Origin: Poseidonocella sp. HB161398
GTDB lineage: Bacteria > Pseudomonadota > Alphaproteobacteria > Rhodobacterales > Rhodobacteraceae
NCBI RefSeq assembly: GCF_005870025.1
Contig: NZ_VATA01000014.1
Location: forward strand, 62,001 to 126,000
Direction of reading: 5' to 3'
Length of the DNA: 64,000 bases
Of this stretch, positions 47,217 to 56,289 are shown in pieces. How positions within the stretch are numbered: the first letter of the stretch is position 1; every line of letters starts with the position of its first letter. A program made the translations under genes and the position numbers. Below the pieces are notes generated by a model. It saw only the letters and a program-made list of their open reading frames with translations. It was not told the DNA's origin and did not search any database.

Positions 47217-48503
47217 ATGTTCAGCCATTTCGACGGCCGGCCGGCGCGTGCCCTGTGCAGCGCCGCGGCCCTGTCCCTCATTTCCGGCGCGGCCCTGGCG
47301 GAGACGCCCGGCGGCACGGTCACGCTGATGAACTGGCTCGGCGGGCAGGAGGCCGAGCTGTTCGACGACCTGATCGCGGGGTTCGAGGCGGCCCATCCCG
47401 GCATCGAGATCGAGACGGTCGAGGTCACCACCTCGGGCGACCAGCGCGGCGGCATCCGCGCGGCGCTGATGGGCGGGCAGCAGCCGGACCTGATCGTCAA
47501 TACCTGGCCCTCCTTCCGCGACGAGCTGGCCAGGGCCGGAATCCTGCGCGATCTCTCCGGCAGCTACGCGGCGCATGGCTGGGACGGGCTGGTCTCGGAG
47601 AGCTGGAAGGCGGCGAGCTCTTCCGGCGGCACGGTCTACGGCCTGCCCTATACCTACGGCTTCCGAAGCGGCATCTGGTACGCGCCCGCGCGGCTCGAGG
47701 CGGCCGGGATCGCCGGTTTCCCCGCGGACTGGGAAAGCTTCCTGGCCTCCTTCCCCGCGATCGAGGCGGCGGGCTATCCGCAGCCGCTGGCGCTGCCCGC
47801 GAAGATCTGGGCCCATGCCGAACCCTTCGAGTCCCTGCTCCTGCGCACCGGCGGCGGCGAAACCGTCTCGAAGCTCGCCGCGCACGAGATCCCCTGGACG
47901 GCCGGACCGGTGGCGGCGGCGCTGTCGAAATACGGCGAGATGCTGCGCGCAGGCTGCTGCGGCGCGGCCTCGACCTCGCTGGCCACCGAATGGAACGACG
48001 CGATCGACGCGGTCACGGTCAATGACCGCTCCGCCTATGTGCAGGAAGGCATGTGGACCAATGCCATCGCCTCGAACCAGTACGACCTGATCCCGGGCAA
48101 GGACTATGCGCTGGCGCCCTTCCCGGCGCTCGACGCGGGCCATGACAGCGCGGCGATGGTCGATGCCAAGGAGATCCTCGCCACCTCGGTCGGCCCGAAC
48201 CCCGAGGCCGCCGATCTATTCCTCGACTACCTGGTGCAGGCGCCCGGCGCCAACATGATCGCGCAGGCGGGCTTCACCGTGCCGAGCAGCGCGGTCGACA
48301 CCTCGCTCTATTCCCCGCTGCTGGCGGGGGCCGCGGAGATGGTCAGCGGCCATGAGGTGCAGTTCGTGCTCGGCGACATGCTGCCCGGCGGGCTCGCGGA
48401 CGAGTACCGCGTGTCGCTGCAGCGCTTCATCTCCGACCCGTCGGAGGAGAATGTCATGCCGGTGCTCGAGGCGATCGAGGCGGCGGCGGGGCGGGCCTAC
48501 TGA
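47217..48503 (+). CDS. Sugar ABC transporter substrate-binding protein (family 1)
   Basis: A 428-residue binding protein. The ATG at 47217 has AGGAGGAGAAATC in front and gives a signal peptide ending GAALA-ETPG. The mature part begins with VTLMNWLGGQEAELFDDLIAGFEAAHPGIEI, the usual first lobe of family 1 sugar-binding proteins. It overlaps the first permease gene by one base. The presence of a GH95 fucosidase at the end of this operon suggests a fucosylated oligosaccharide as ligand. The upstream region (47110-47200) is rich in A and T and holds the divergent promoters. Confidence 0.93.
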   Translation: MFSHFDGRPARALCSAAALSLISGAALAETPGGTVTLMNWLGGQEAELFDDLIAGFEAAHPGIEIETVEVTTSGDQRGGIRAALMGGQQPDLIVNTWPSFRDELARAGILRDLSGSYAAHGWDGLVSESWKAASSSGGTVYGLPYTYGFRSGIWYAPARLEAAGIAGFPADWESFLASFPAIEAAGYPQPLALPAKIWAHAEPFESLLLRTGGGETVSKLAAHEIPWTAGPVAAALSKYGEMLRAGCCGAASTSLATEWNDAIDAVTVNDRSAYVQEGMWTNAIASNQYDLIPGKDYALAPFPALDAGHDSAAMVDAKEILATSVGPNPEAADLFLDYLVQAPGANMIAQAGFTVPSSAVDTSLYSPLLAGAAEMVSGHEVQFVLGDMLPGGLADEYRVSLQRFISDPSEENVMPVLEAIEAAAGRAY

Positions 48504-49447
48504 TGTCCTGTGCCAACAGTTCCGGCGGGCTCGGCGCGATGGCGCGGACCGCCGCAGCGGAACCGGCCCGGCGGCGGCCGCTTCCGGACTGGGGCGCCGC
48601 GATGGTGCTGCTGGCGCCGATGGCGCTGTTCTTCGGGGTCTCGGTGCTCTACCCGCTGGCCGACACGGTGCGGCTGAGCTTCCACGAGCTGCGCGGCCTC
48701 GGCGGGGCGAGCTGGGTCGGCCTCGGCAACTACGCCGCGCTGGCGCAGGACCCGGTCTTTCTCGCCACGCTCTGGCGGACGCTGGCCTTCACCCTCTCGG
48801 TCACGGCGATCTCGGTCGGGATCGGCTGGACGGTCGGGCTGCTCTGCGCCTTCGCCCCGCGCCAGACCGCGCCCTTCCGGCTGATGATCTTCGCCACCTT
48901 CGGCATTTCCGAGGCGGTCTCTGGCTTCATCTGGATCGGCATCTTCCGGCCCGACAGCTCGGGGCTGCTGAACGGCCTGCTCGGCCTGGCCGGGCTCGGC
49001 GAGCTGGCGCAGCCCTGGCTCGGCAGCCCCGGCACGGCGATGGCCGCGCTGATCGCCGCCGCCTCCTGGAGCGCGGTGGGCCTGCCTCTGCTGCTGACCT
49101 TCGCGGCGGTGCAGACGATCCCGAAATCGGTGCTCGAAGCCGCCTATATCGACGGCGCGAAGCCCCTGGCCACGATGTGGCACATCATGATGCCGCTCTC
49201 CCTGCCGGGCGTCCGGGTGGCGGTCTTCATCAACCTCGTCACCGCCTTGCGCGCCTTCGACATCATCTTCGTGCTGACCGGCGGCGGGCCTGCGCGCTCG
49301 ACCGAGACGGTGGGCTTCTTCATGTACCGCGTGTCGATGACCGAGTTCAATCTCGGCTACGGCGCCGCGACCACCGTCGTGCTGCTGCTGGCGGTGATGG
49401 CCGTCTCGCTGCCGGCCGTGATCCAGAGAACGAAGGGAGCGCGCTGA
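48503..49447 (+). CDS. Sugar ABC transporter permease (MalF type)
   Basis: A 314-residue protein with six predicted membrane helices. The EAA loop is LEAAYIDGAKPLATMWHIMMPLSLPGVRV. It starts on the last base of the binding protein stop (TGATG) and ends the same way with the second permease, so the three are tightly coupled. Confidence 0.94.
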   Translation: MSCANSSGGLGAMARTAAAEPARRRPLPDWGAAMVLLAPMALFFGVSVLYPLADTVRLSFHELRGLGGASWVGLGNYAALAQDPVFLATLWRTLAFTLSVTAISVGIGWTVGLLCAFAPRQTAPFRLMIFATFGISEAVSGFIWIGIFRPDSSGLLNGLLGLAGLGELAQPWLGSPGTAMAALIAAASWSAVGLPLLLTFAAVQTIPKSVLEAAYIDGAKPLATMWHIMMPLSLPGVRVAVFINLVTALRAFDIIFVLTGGGPARSTETVGFFMYRVSMTEFNLGYGAATTVVLLLAVMAVSLPAVIQRTKGAR

Positions 49448-50268
49448 TGCCCGTGACACCGCCGAAATGGATCATCGCGCTGGTCGGCGCCATCGGGCTG
49501 CTGTGGATCGTGCCGCTGATCGGCGTGGCGCTGACCTCGCTGCAGACGCCCGAGGCGATCGCGCGCGGCTGGTGGAATCTCGGCAATGCCGATTTCACCC
49601 TCGACGCCTGGACCCGGGTCTGGACCGAGTACCCGATCGCCGCCAGCCTCTGGAGCTCGGTCAAGCTGACCGCCATCGCCACGGTGCTGACCATGCTGAC
49701 CGCGCCGGCCGCGGCCTATGCCTTCCACTACCTGCGCTTCCCGCTGCGCCGCGGGACGCTGATCCTGGTGATCAACGCCTTCGTGCTGCCCCAGCAGGTG
49801 GTCATCATCCCGCTGTTCCAGCTCTGGCGCGACATGGGGCTGATCGGCAATGTCGCCGCGGTCATCGTCCCCTATGTCGGGCTCAGCTACGCCTGGGCGG
49901 TCTTCCTGGTGAAATCCTTCCTCGAGGACTTCCCCAAGGAGCTGATCGAGGCGGCGCGGATCGACGGCTGCGGCCCGGTCGGGACCTTCTTCCGGATCGT
50001 GCTGCCGAACCTGGTCTCGCCGATCTCGGCCTGCGCGATCCTGCAGTTCCTGTGGTGCTGGAACTCGCTGCTGCTGCCGATGCTGTTCCTGCGCGAGGAC
50101 GTGCCGCTGACGGTGATGCTGGCGCGGATCGCCGGGCAGTACGACCCCAATGTCAACATGCAGTCGGCGGCCGCGATCGTCACCGCCTTCGTGCCGCTCT
50201 GCGTCTTCATCCTCTTCCAGAAGCAGTTCGCCGCCGGGAACCAGGTCTCGGGAGGCGGCAAGGAATGA
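49447..50268 (+). CDS. Sugar ABC transporter permease (MalG type)
   Basis: A 273-residue protein with six predicted membrane helices. The EAA loop is IEAARIDGCGPVGTFFRIVLPNLVSPI. Pairs with the previous permease. Overlaps it by one base; the ATPase gene follows after 25 bases. Confidence 0.94.
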   Translation: MPVTPPKWIIALVGAIGLLWIVPLIGVALTSLQTPEAIARGWWNLGNADFTLDAWTRVWTEYPIAASLWSSVKLTAIATVLTMLTAPAAAYAFHYLRFPLRRGTLILVINAFVLPQQVVIIPLFQLWRDMGLIGNVAAVIVPYVGLSYAWAVFLVKSFLEDFPKELIEAARIDGCGPVGTFFRIVLPNLVSPISACAILQFLWCWNSLLLPMLFLREDVPLTVMLARIAGQYDPNVNMQSAAAIVTAFVPLCVFILFQKQFAAGNQVSGGGKE

Positions 50269-50293
50269 CGTCCAACACGGGAGGACCCTGCCA

Positions 50294-51388
50294 ATGGCCC
50301 GCGTAACCCTTCGCAACATCTCCAAGTCCTACGGCCAGCTCGAGGTGATCCGCGACCTGTCGCTGGATATCGAGGATGGCAGCTTCACCGTCTTCGTCGG
50401 CCCCTCGGGCTGCGGGAAGTCGACGCTCCTTCGGATGATCGCCGGACTGGAGCCGATCACCGGCGGCGACCTGATGATCGGCGGCACGCGCGCCAACGAT
50501 CTCGACCCGGTCGCCCGCGGCATCGCCATGGTGTTCCAGAACTACGCGCTCTACCCGCACATGACGGTGGAGAAGAACATCGCCTTCTCGCTGAAGATGG
50601 CGGGCTATGGCCGGGCGGAGATCGCGCGGCGGGTGGCGGAGGCGGCCGAGGTGCTGCAGATCGGCCATCTGCTCGGCCGGCGTCCGGCGAACCTCTCGGG
50701 CGGGCAGCGCCAGCGGGTCGCCATCGGCCGCGCCATCGTGCGCGACCCGGCGGTCTTCCTCTTCGACGAGCCCTTGTCCAATCTGGATGCCGAGCTGCGG
50801 GTCAGCATGCGCAGCGAGATCGCGCAGCTGCACCAGCGGCTGACCAACACGATGATCTACGTCACCCATGACCAGACCGAGGCGATGACCATGGCCGACC
50901 GGATCGTGGTGCTGCGCGAGGGACGGATCGAGCAGACCGGCACGCCGCAGGAGCTCTACGAGGATCCCGCCAACGCCTTCGTCGCGGGCTTCATCGGCAG
51001 CCCGCGGATGAACTTCCTGCCCGCGCGCGCCTCGGGCAGCGCGCTTGAACTGCCGGGCGGCGCGCGGCTCGGCTGCGCGGGCGACGGCCTGCCGCGCGAG
51101 CTCAGCCTCGGCATCCGTCCCGAGGCGGCGCGGCCCGGCCGCGAGGGCGGCGGGCTCCGCCTCGAGATGGAGGTCGCGCTGGTCGAATATCTCGGCGGCA
51201 CGCGCTACCTGCACGGCCATCTCGCCGACGGCACCGCCATGCTGATCGAGGCGCGCAGCGCCGCGGGCATCCGCCCCGGCGACCGCCTGCCCTTCACCTG
51301 CCCGCTGGAGGCGCTGCGCGCCTTCGCCCCCGACGGCGCGCGGCTGCGCAGCCTCTCCCTCCTTCCCGCAGAACCGGAGACCGCATGA
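50294..51388 (+). CDS. Sugar ABC transporter ATP-binding protein (UgpC/MalK type)
   Basis: A 364-residue ATPase with Walker A GPSGCGKST, signature LSGGQRQR, Walker B VFLFDEPLSNLD and YVTHDQTEAM. The C-terminal regulatory domain includes FIGSPRMNFLP. It starts with MARVTLRNISKSYGQ at 50294. Close paralogue of the ATPase at 38246, so the two importers may share or exchange ATPases. Overlaps the fucosidase gene by 4 bases. Confidence 0.95.
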   Translation: MARVTLRNISKSYGQLEVIRDLSLDIEDGSFTVFVGPSGCGKSTLLRMIAGLEPITGGDLMIGGTRANDLDPVARGIAMVFQNYALYPHMTVEKNIAFSLKMAGYGRAEIARRVAEAAEVLQIGHLLGRRPANLSGGQRQRVAIGRAIVRDPAVFLFDEPLSNLDAELRVSMRSEIAQLHQRLTNTMIYVTHDQTEAMTMADRIVVLREGRIEQTGTPQELYEDPANAFVAGFIGSPRMNFLPARASGSALELPGGARLGCAGDGLPRELSLGIRPEAARPGREGGGLRLEMEVALVEYLGGTRYLHGHLADGTAMLIEARSAAGIRPGDRLPFTCPLEALRAFAPDGARLRSLSLLPAEPETA

Positions 51389-53631
51389 TGTCCCTGAAAC
51401 TCTGGTACGACCGCGACGGCTTCGACTGGACCGACGCGCTGCCCCTGGGCAATGGCCGGCTCGGCGCAATGGTCTTCGGCGGCCCGCGCAAGGAGCAGAT
51501 CCAGCTCAACGAGGATACCCACTGGACCGGCCGCCCCTACAGCGCCGCCAATCGCGGCGCGGCGGCGCATCTGCCCGAGCTGCGCCGGATGCTCTTCGAG
51601 GGCCGCTGGGCCGAGGCCGAGCGCTTTGCCGATGCGCATATGATGGCGCGGCCGCGCTTCCAGTGCAGCTACCAGCCCTCGGGCTCGGTCTATATCGAGG
51701 GCCGCCACCAGCCCGATCCCGGCAGCTACCGCCGCGAGCTCGACCTGGAGACGGCGATCGCCACGGTGGACTATGTCCATCACGGCATCCGCTACCGCCG
51801 CGAGGCGCTGTCCTCGCCGGTCGACAACGTGATTGCGGTGCGGATGTGGACCGAGGGCGGCGAGGGCTTCGACAGCGACATCTTCTATGCCGCCGAGCTG
51901 CCCGGCCTGCCCGGAATCGACGGCGCCGCCGGCGAGATACTCTGGCAGGGGCGCAACCGCGGCGAATACGGCGTGCCGGGCGGGCTGTCCCTGGCGGCGC
52001 GGATCAAGGTCGAGGCCGAGGGCGGCCGGGTCGAGGCGCATGATTTCGGCCTGCGCCTCAGCGACGTGCGCGCCTTCACGCTCTGGATCGACTACGGCAC
52101 CAGCTTCCGGCGCCATGACGATACCGGCGGCGACCCGCTGGCGGAAACGCGCGACCGGATCGGCCGCGCCGCGGCGAAGGGCTGGGACCGGGTTCGGGCC
52201 GACCATGTCGACGGGCACCGCCGCCTCTTCGGCCGGCTTTCGGCCGAGTTCGGCGCGGCGCGCGACGACCTGCCGACCGACCAGCGCATCGCCCGGCCCG
52301 ACAAGACCGACGATCCGGGGCTGGCGGCGCTCTATCTGCAATTCGGCCGCTACCTGATGGTCAGCGCCTCGCGGCCGGGCAGCCAGCCGGCCAACCTGCA
52401 GGGGATCTGGAACAAGGAGATCCAGCCGCCCTGGGGCTCGAAATACACGATCAACATCAATACCGAGATGAACTACTGGCTGGCCGACCCGGCCAACCTT
52501 GCCGAATGCGCCGAGCCGCTGATCCGCATGGTCGAGGACCTGGCCGAGACCGGACAGGAAATGGCGCGCGAGCATTACGGCGCGGCGGGCTGGGTGGCGC
52601 ATCACAATACCGATCTCTGGCGCGCCTGCGGGCCGATCGACGGCGCCGATCCGGGGCTCTGGCCGATGGGCGGCATCTGGCTGACGAACCAGCTCTGGGA
52701 CCACTGCCTCTACCAGGGCTGCCCGGAGGCGCTGGTGGCGCGGCTGCGCCCGGTGATCGAGGGGGCGGTGCGCTTCGCCCTCGACTTCCTCGCCGAGCAT
52801 CCGCAGAGCGGCCTTCTGGTGACGGTGCCGACGAATTCGCCCGAGAACATCCATCCCGGCGGCGGCAACCTCTCGGCGGGCTGCGCGATGGACGACCAGC
52901 TGCTGCGCGACCTCTTCGACGCGCTCGAGGGCGCGGGCGGCGATGCGGCGCTCTGCGCGCGGGCGCGGACGGCGCGGGCGCGGCTGGCGCCCGACCGGAT
53001 CGGCGCGCAGGGCCAGCTGCAGGAATGGCACGAGGACTGGGATGCCGGGGTGCGCGAACCCGACCACCGCCATGTCTCGCATCTCTATGCCTGCTATCCC
53101 TCGCTGCAGATCTCGCCGCGCGAGACGCCGGAGCTGGCGCAGGCGGTGGCCACCTCGCTGGCAATGCGCGGCGATGACGCGACCGGCTGGGGGATCGGCT
53201 GGCGCATCTGCCTCTGGGCGCGGCTGGCCGAGGGCGAGCGCGCCTGGGAAGTGCTGAACAAGCAGCTCCTGCCCGACCGCACCTACCGCAACCTCTTCGA
53301 CGCGCATCCGCCCTTCCAGATCGACGGCAATTTCGGCGGCGCGGCGGGCATCCTGGAGATGCTGGTCTCTTCCCGGCCGGGCTGCGCGGTGCTGCTGCCG
53401 GCTCTGCCGCGGGCCATGGCCGCGCGGGGCAGCGTGAGCGGCCTGCGGCTGCGCGGCGGCATCGAGATGGACCTGTCCTGGGCGGAGGGGCGGGTCCTGC
53501 GCGCAGCCTTCCGCGCCGGGCGGGACTGCGCGCTCGACGTCATCATCGACGGCGCCACCCGGCACCTGCAGCTCCCGGCAGGCACCGAGGTGGCGGTCGA
53601 GGGCGCCGGCCAGGGGCTGGTGACGGCCTGA
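51385..53631 (+). CDS. GH95 family alpha-L-fucosidase (or alpha-L-galactosidase)
   Basis: A 748-residue enzyme of glycoside hydrolase family 95. The N-terminal domain starts WTDALPLGNGRLGAMVFGG with the family stretch LNEDTHWTG. The (alpha/alpha)6 barrel carries ANLQGIWNKEIQPPWGSKYT, NINTEMNYWLADPANL and VAHHNTDLWR, which contain the Asn and Asp residues of the inverting mechanism. The later QEWHEDW and FQIDGNFGGAAGILEML also belong to the family. There is no signal peptide, so it acts on imported oligosaccharides. Some GH95 enzymes prefer alpha-L-galactosides. Two ATG codons are adjacent (51385, 51388); GGAGA precedes the first by 5 bases. It releases the L-fucose used by the next gene cluster. 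Confidence 0.93.
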   Translation: MMSLKLWYDRDGFDWTDALPLGNGRLGAMVFGGPRKEQIQLNEDTHWTGRPYSAANRGAAAHLPELRRMLFEGRWAEAERFADAHMMARPRFQCSYQPSGSVYIEGRHQPDPGSYRRELDLETAIATVDYVHHGIRYRREALSSPVDNVIAVRMWTEGGEGFDSDIFYAAELPGLPGIDGAAGEILWQGRNRGEYGVPGGLSLAARIKVEAEGGRVEAHDFGLRLSDVRAFTLWIDYGTSFRRHDDTGGDPLAETRDRIGRAAAKGWDRVRADHVDGHRRLFGRLSAEFGAARDDLPTDQRIARPDKTDDPGLAALYLQFGRYLMVSASRPGSQPANLQGIWNKEIQPPWGSKYTININTEMNYWLADPANLAECAEPLIRMVEDLAETGQEMAREHYGAAGWVAHHNTDLWRACGPIDGADPGLWPMGGIWLTNQLWDHCLYQGCPEALVARLRPVIEGAVRFALDFLAEHPQSGLLVTVPTNSPENIHPGGGNLSAGCAMDDQLLRDLFDALEGAGGDAALCARARTARARLAPDRIGAQGQLQEWHEDWDAGVREPDHRHVSHLYACYPSLQISPRETPELAQAVATSLAMRGDDATGWGIGWRICLWARLAEGERAWEVLNKQLLPDRTYRNLFDAHPPFQIDGNFGGAAGILEMLVSSRPGCAVLLPALPRAMAARGSVSGLRLRGGIEMDLSWAEGRVLRAAFRAGRDCALDVIIDGATRHLQLPAGTEVAVEGAGQGLVTA

Positions 53632-53704
53632 CGGCGCCTCCCGGGCGCGGCCGCTCCCGTTTCATGGCCGCGTCCGGACCCTGCTCTGGACCTTTCGCTG
53701 TTCG

Positions 53705-53715
53705 TAACGATAAAG
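53705..53715. promoter_or_regulatory. Candidate GntR operator, copy 1
   Basis: On the minus strand CTTTATCGTTA, similar to CTTTATCATAA at 58942 and TCTTATTATAA at 60011. It lies 35 bases ahead of the GntR gene, consistent with autoregulation. Confidence 0.4.
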
Positions 53716-53749
53716 TACAGAAACACCGCCGAGAGATAGCAGACCCAAG

Positions 53750-54652
53750 ATGGCACGATCCGACATCCGCTTCCGCGAGACCTTCAACCAGCTGCTCGAG
53801 ATCTGCGAGTTGGTCGGGACCGGCGGCGATCTGCCCTCGGAAGTGTCGCTGGCCGAGACCACCGGGGCGAGCCGGACGGTCGTGCGCTCGGCGCTGCAGC
53901 GGATGAGCGAGGCCGGCATCATCGCCTGGGACGGGCGGCGCAAGTCGGTGCTGCGCCCGCCCGCGGAGGCGGACTGGTTCGAGATCGAGCGGCCGCGGCT
54001 CGACACGGCCGAGCTGGAGCAGCGCTTCTTCGACTGGGTGCTGCGCTTCGACGTGACCGCGGGCACGACGCTCAACGTGGCAATGCTGGCGCGGCTCTTC
54101 GACGTGCCCAACCACGTGATCCACGAATTCCTCGCCGGGCTCAGCCGCCTCGCCCTGGTGGAGCGGCGCCGCCAGGGCGGCTGGCTGCTTCTGGGCTTCA
54201 CCGCCGAATTCGCGCTGGAGCTGACCGAGTACCGCACGGCGCTGGAGACCTACGCGCTGCGCCGCTTCACCGAGCTGGAACCGGGCCATCCGGCCTGGGC
54301 GCGGCTGAAGGAGATCCGCGCCCAGCATCTGGACCTGGCCGCGCGGATCGAGACGGATTTCCAGGATTTCTCCAAGCTCGACGAGCGCTTCCACGCGCTG
54401 ATCAACTCGGCGGTCAAGAACCGCTTCGCCGCCGAGAGCCAGAAGGTCATCTCGCTAATCTTCCACTACCACTACATGTGGGACAAAACCGATGCGCGGT
54501 CGCGCAATGCCGATGCGATCCGCGAGCACCTGGAGGTGATCGACGCGCTGGAGGCGCGCGACATGCGCCGCGCGGAGGCTGCGCTGCTCGACCATCTGGC
54601 GACCTCGCGCAAGACGCTCTTGTCCTCGCTGCGCAGCCACCAGCTGGCCTGA
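53750..54652 (+). CDS. GntR family transcriptional regulator
   Basis: A 300-residue regulator. The winged helix covers about residues 8-65 (GDLPSEVSLAETTGASRTVVRSAL). The rest is a helical ligand domain of FCD type, with metal-ligand-like residues around DERFHALI and FHYHYMW. It is somewhat longer than usual for the subfamily because of an insertion of about 55 residues before the helical part. It stands between the fucosidase operon and the convergent L-fucose catabolic genes, and is the likely regulator of both. Confidence 0.9.
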   Translation: MARSDIRFRETFNQLLEICELVGTGGDLPSEVSLAETTGASRTVVRSALQRMSEAGIIAWDGRRKSVLRPPAEADWFEIERPRLDTAELEQRFFDWVLRFDVTAGTTLNVAMLARLFDVPNHVIHEFLAGLSRLALVERRRQGGWLLLGFTAEFALELTEYRTALETYALRRFTELEPGHPAWARLKEIRAQHLDLAARIETDFQDFSKLDERFHALINSAVKNRFAAESQKVISLIFHYHYMWDKTDARSRNADAIREHLEVIDALEARDMRRAEAALLDHLATSRKTLLSSLRSHQLA

Positions 54653-54666
54653 GCCGCCCCGGGGCG

Positions 54667-55509
54667 TCAGTCGGCGACGACCTCCTGGCGCTGCGAGCCG
54701 AGCCCGTCGATGCCCAGCTCGACCACATCGCCTGCCTTCAGGAAGCGCTGCGGCGACATCCCCATGCCGACGCCCGGAGGCGTGCCGGTGGAGATCACGT
54801 CGCCGGGATGCAGCGTCATGAACTGGCTGAGATAGTGCACCAGGAAGCGCACGCCGTAGACCATGGTCGCGCTGGAGCCGTCCTGCATCTTCTCGCCATT
54901 GACGGTCAGCCACATCGCCAGCGCCTGCGGGTCGGGGATCTCGTCAGCGGTCACCATCCAGGGACCGAGCTGGCCGAAGTTGTCGCAGCTCTTGCCCTTG
55001 GTCCACTGGCCCGCGCGCTCGGCCTGGAAGCTGCGCTCGGAGACGTCATTGGCCACCGCGTAGCCCGCGACATGGGCCATCGCCTCCGCCTCGGAGACGT
55101 ATTTGGCGGGCTTGCCGATGATCACGGCCAGCTCGACCTCCCAGTCGGTCTTCTGCGAACCGCGGGGGATCACGATCGGATCGGCCGGGCCGCAGATCGC
55201 GCTGGTCGCCTTCATGAAGATCACCGGCTCGGGCGGCACGGCCATGCCGCTTTCGGCCGCGTGATCGGCATAGTTCAGCCCGATGCAGATGAACTTCCCC
55301 GTTCCGGCGACCGGCGGGCCGAGGCGCGGCGCGCCCGCGACCTTGGGCAGCGCATCGGCATCGGCGGCGGCGATCCGCGCCAGCCCCTCGGGATGGAGCA
55401 CCTCTCCGGCCAGATCCGGGACCAGGGCGGACAGATCGCGGATGGTGCCGTCCGCATGCATCAGCCCGGGCTTCTCGGCTCCCGGCGCACCGTAGCGCAG
55501 CAATTTCAT
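54667..55509 (-). CDS. 2,4-diketo-3-deoxy-L-fuconate hydrolase (FAH family)
   Basis: A 280-residue fumarylacetoacetate hydrolase family protein. The catalytic core has KFICIGLNYADHAAESG, PRGSQKTDWEVELAVIIG with the metal-binding acidic residues (ExExx type), and HPGDVISTGTPPGVGMG near the end. In the oxidative L-fucose route it cleaves 2,4-diketo-3-deoxy-L-fuconate to pyruvate and L-lactate. The order with the KDF dehydrogenase directly upstream matches that pathway closely. Last gene of the minus-strand fucose operon. Confidence 0.87.
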   Translation of the reverse strand: MKLLRYGAPGAEKPGLMHADGTIRDLSALVPDLAGEVLHPEGLARIAAADADALPKVAGAPRLGPPVAGTGKFICIGLNYADHAAESGMAVPPEPVIFMKATSAICGPADPIVIPRGSQKTDWEVELAVIIGKPAKYVSEAEAMAHVAGYAVANDVSERSFQAERAGQWTKGKSCDNFGQLGPWMVTADEIPDPQALAMWLTVNGEKMQDGSSATMVYGVRFLVHYLSQFMTLHPGDVISTGTPPGVGMGMSPQRFLKAGDVVELGIDGLGSQRQEVVAD

Positions 55510-55538
55510 GTCGTGCCTTCTTCTGTTCCTGGTTGGTC

Positions 55539-56261
55539 TCAGAGGGACCAGCCGCCATCTATGCAGACGGACTGGCCGGTCGCATAGCGGGCCGCCGCCA
55601 GATAGACGGCAAGATCGGCGATTTCGCCGGGCTCGGCGATGCGGCCCATCGGCTGGCGGGCGACGAATTCCGCCCGCGCCGCGTCGTAGTCGCCGGTCGC
55701 GGAGAGCCGCTCGTCGAGCGAGGGCGACTGCACCGTGCCCGGGCAGATCGCGTTGCAGCGGATGTTCTGCCCGACATAGTCCGCCGCCACCGACTTGGTC
55801 AGCCCCAGCACCGCCGCCTTGGTCAGCGAATAGGCGAAGCGGTTCGGCACGCCCTTCACCGAGGAGGCGACCGAGGACATGTTGAGGATGCAGCCGCCGC
55901 CCTGCGCCAGCATCCGCGGCAGGGTCGCGCGGATCATCCGCGCCATCGCCTTGACGTTGAGGTCGAAGGCGAAGTCCAGATCCGCCTCGCTCGCCTCCAG
56001 CACGGTGCCCGAATGGACGACGCCCGCGCAGTTGAAGAGGACATCGACCCTCCCCGCCTTCGCGCAGAACGCCTCCACCGCGGCACTGTCGAGCACGTCG
56101 AGCCGCGCGGTCTCGCAGCCCTCGAGCCCGGCGAGCGCCTCCTCGCGGATATCCGTCGCAATCACCCGCGCCCCCGCCCTGGCAAAGGCCTGCGCCGTCG
56201 CCCGGCCGATCCCCTGCCCGGCGGCGGTGACCAGCACCGCCTGCCGCGTCAAATCCGTCAT
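55539..56261 (-). CDS. 2-keto-3-deoxy-L-fuconate dehydrogenase (SDR family)
   Basis: A 240-residue short-chain dehydrogenase. Cofactor motif TAAGQGIG, NCAG motif in LFNCAGVVHSG, catalytic Ser in MSSVASSVKGVPNRF, and Tyr-Lys as YSLTKAA. The stretch SSVASSVKGVPNRFAYSLTK is characteristic of the KDF dehydrogenase described in Xanthomonas. It oxidises 2-keto-3-deoxy-L-fuconate to the 2,4-diketo acid. GGAGAG precedes the start; the next gene lies 29 bases downstream. Confidence 0.88.
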   Translation of the reverse strand: MTDLTRQAVLVTAAGQGIGRATAQAFARAGARVIATDIREEALAGLEGCETARLDVLDSAAVEAFCAKAGRVDVLFNCAGVVHSGTVLEASEADLDFAFDLNVKAMARMIRATLPRMLAQGGGCILNMSSVASSVKGVPNRFAYSLTKAAVLGLTKSVAADYVGQNIRCNAICPGTVQSPSLDERLSATGDYDAARAEFVARQPMGRIAEPGEIADLAVYLAAARYATGQSVCIDGGWSL

Positions 56262-56289
56262 CGGCTCTCCTCCCTTGGCCGTTGCCGTC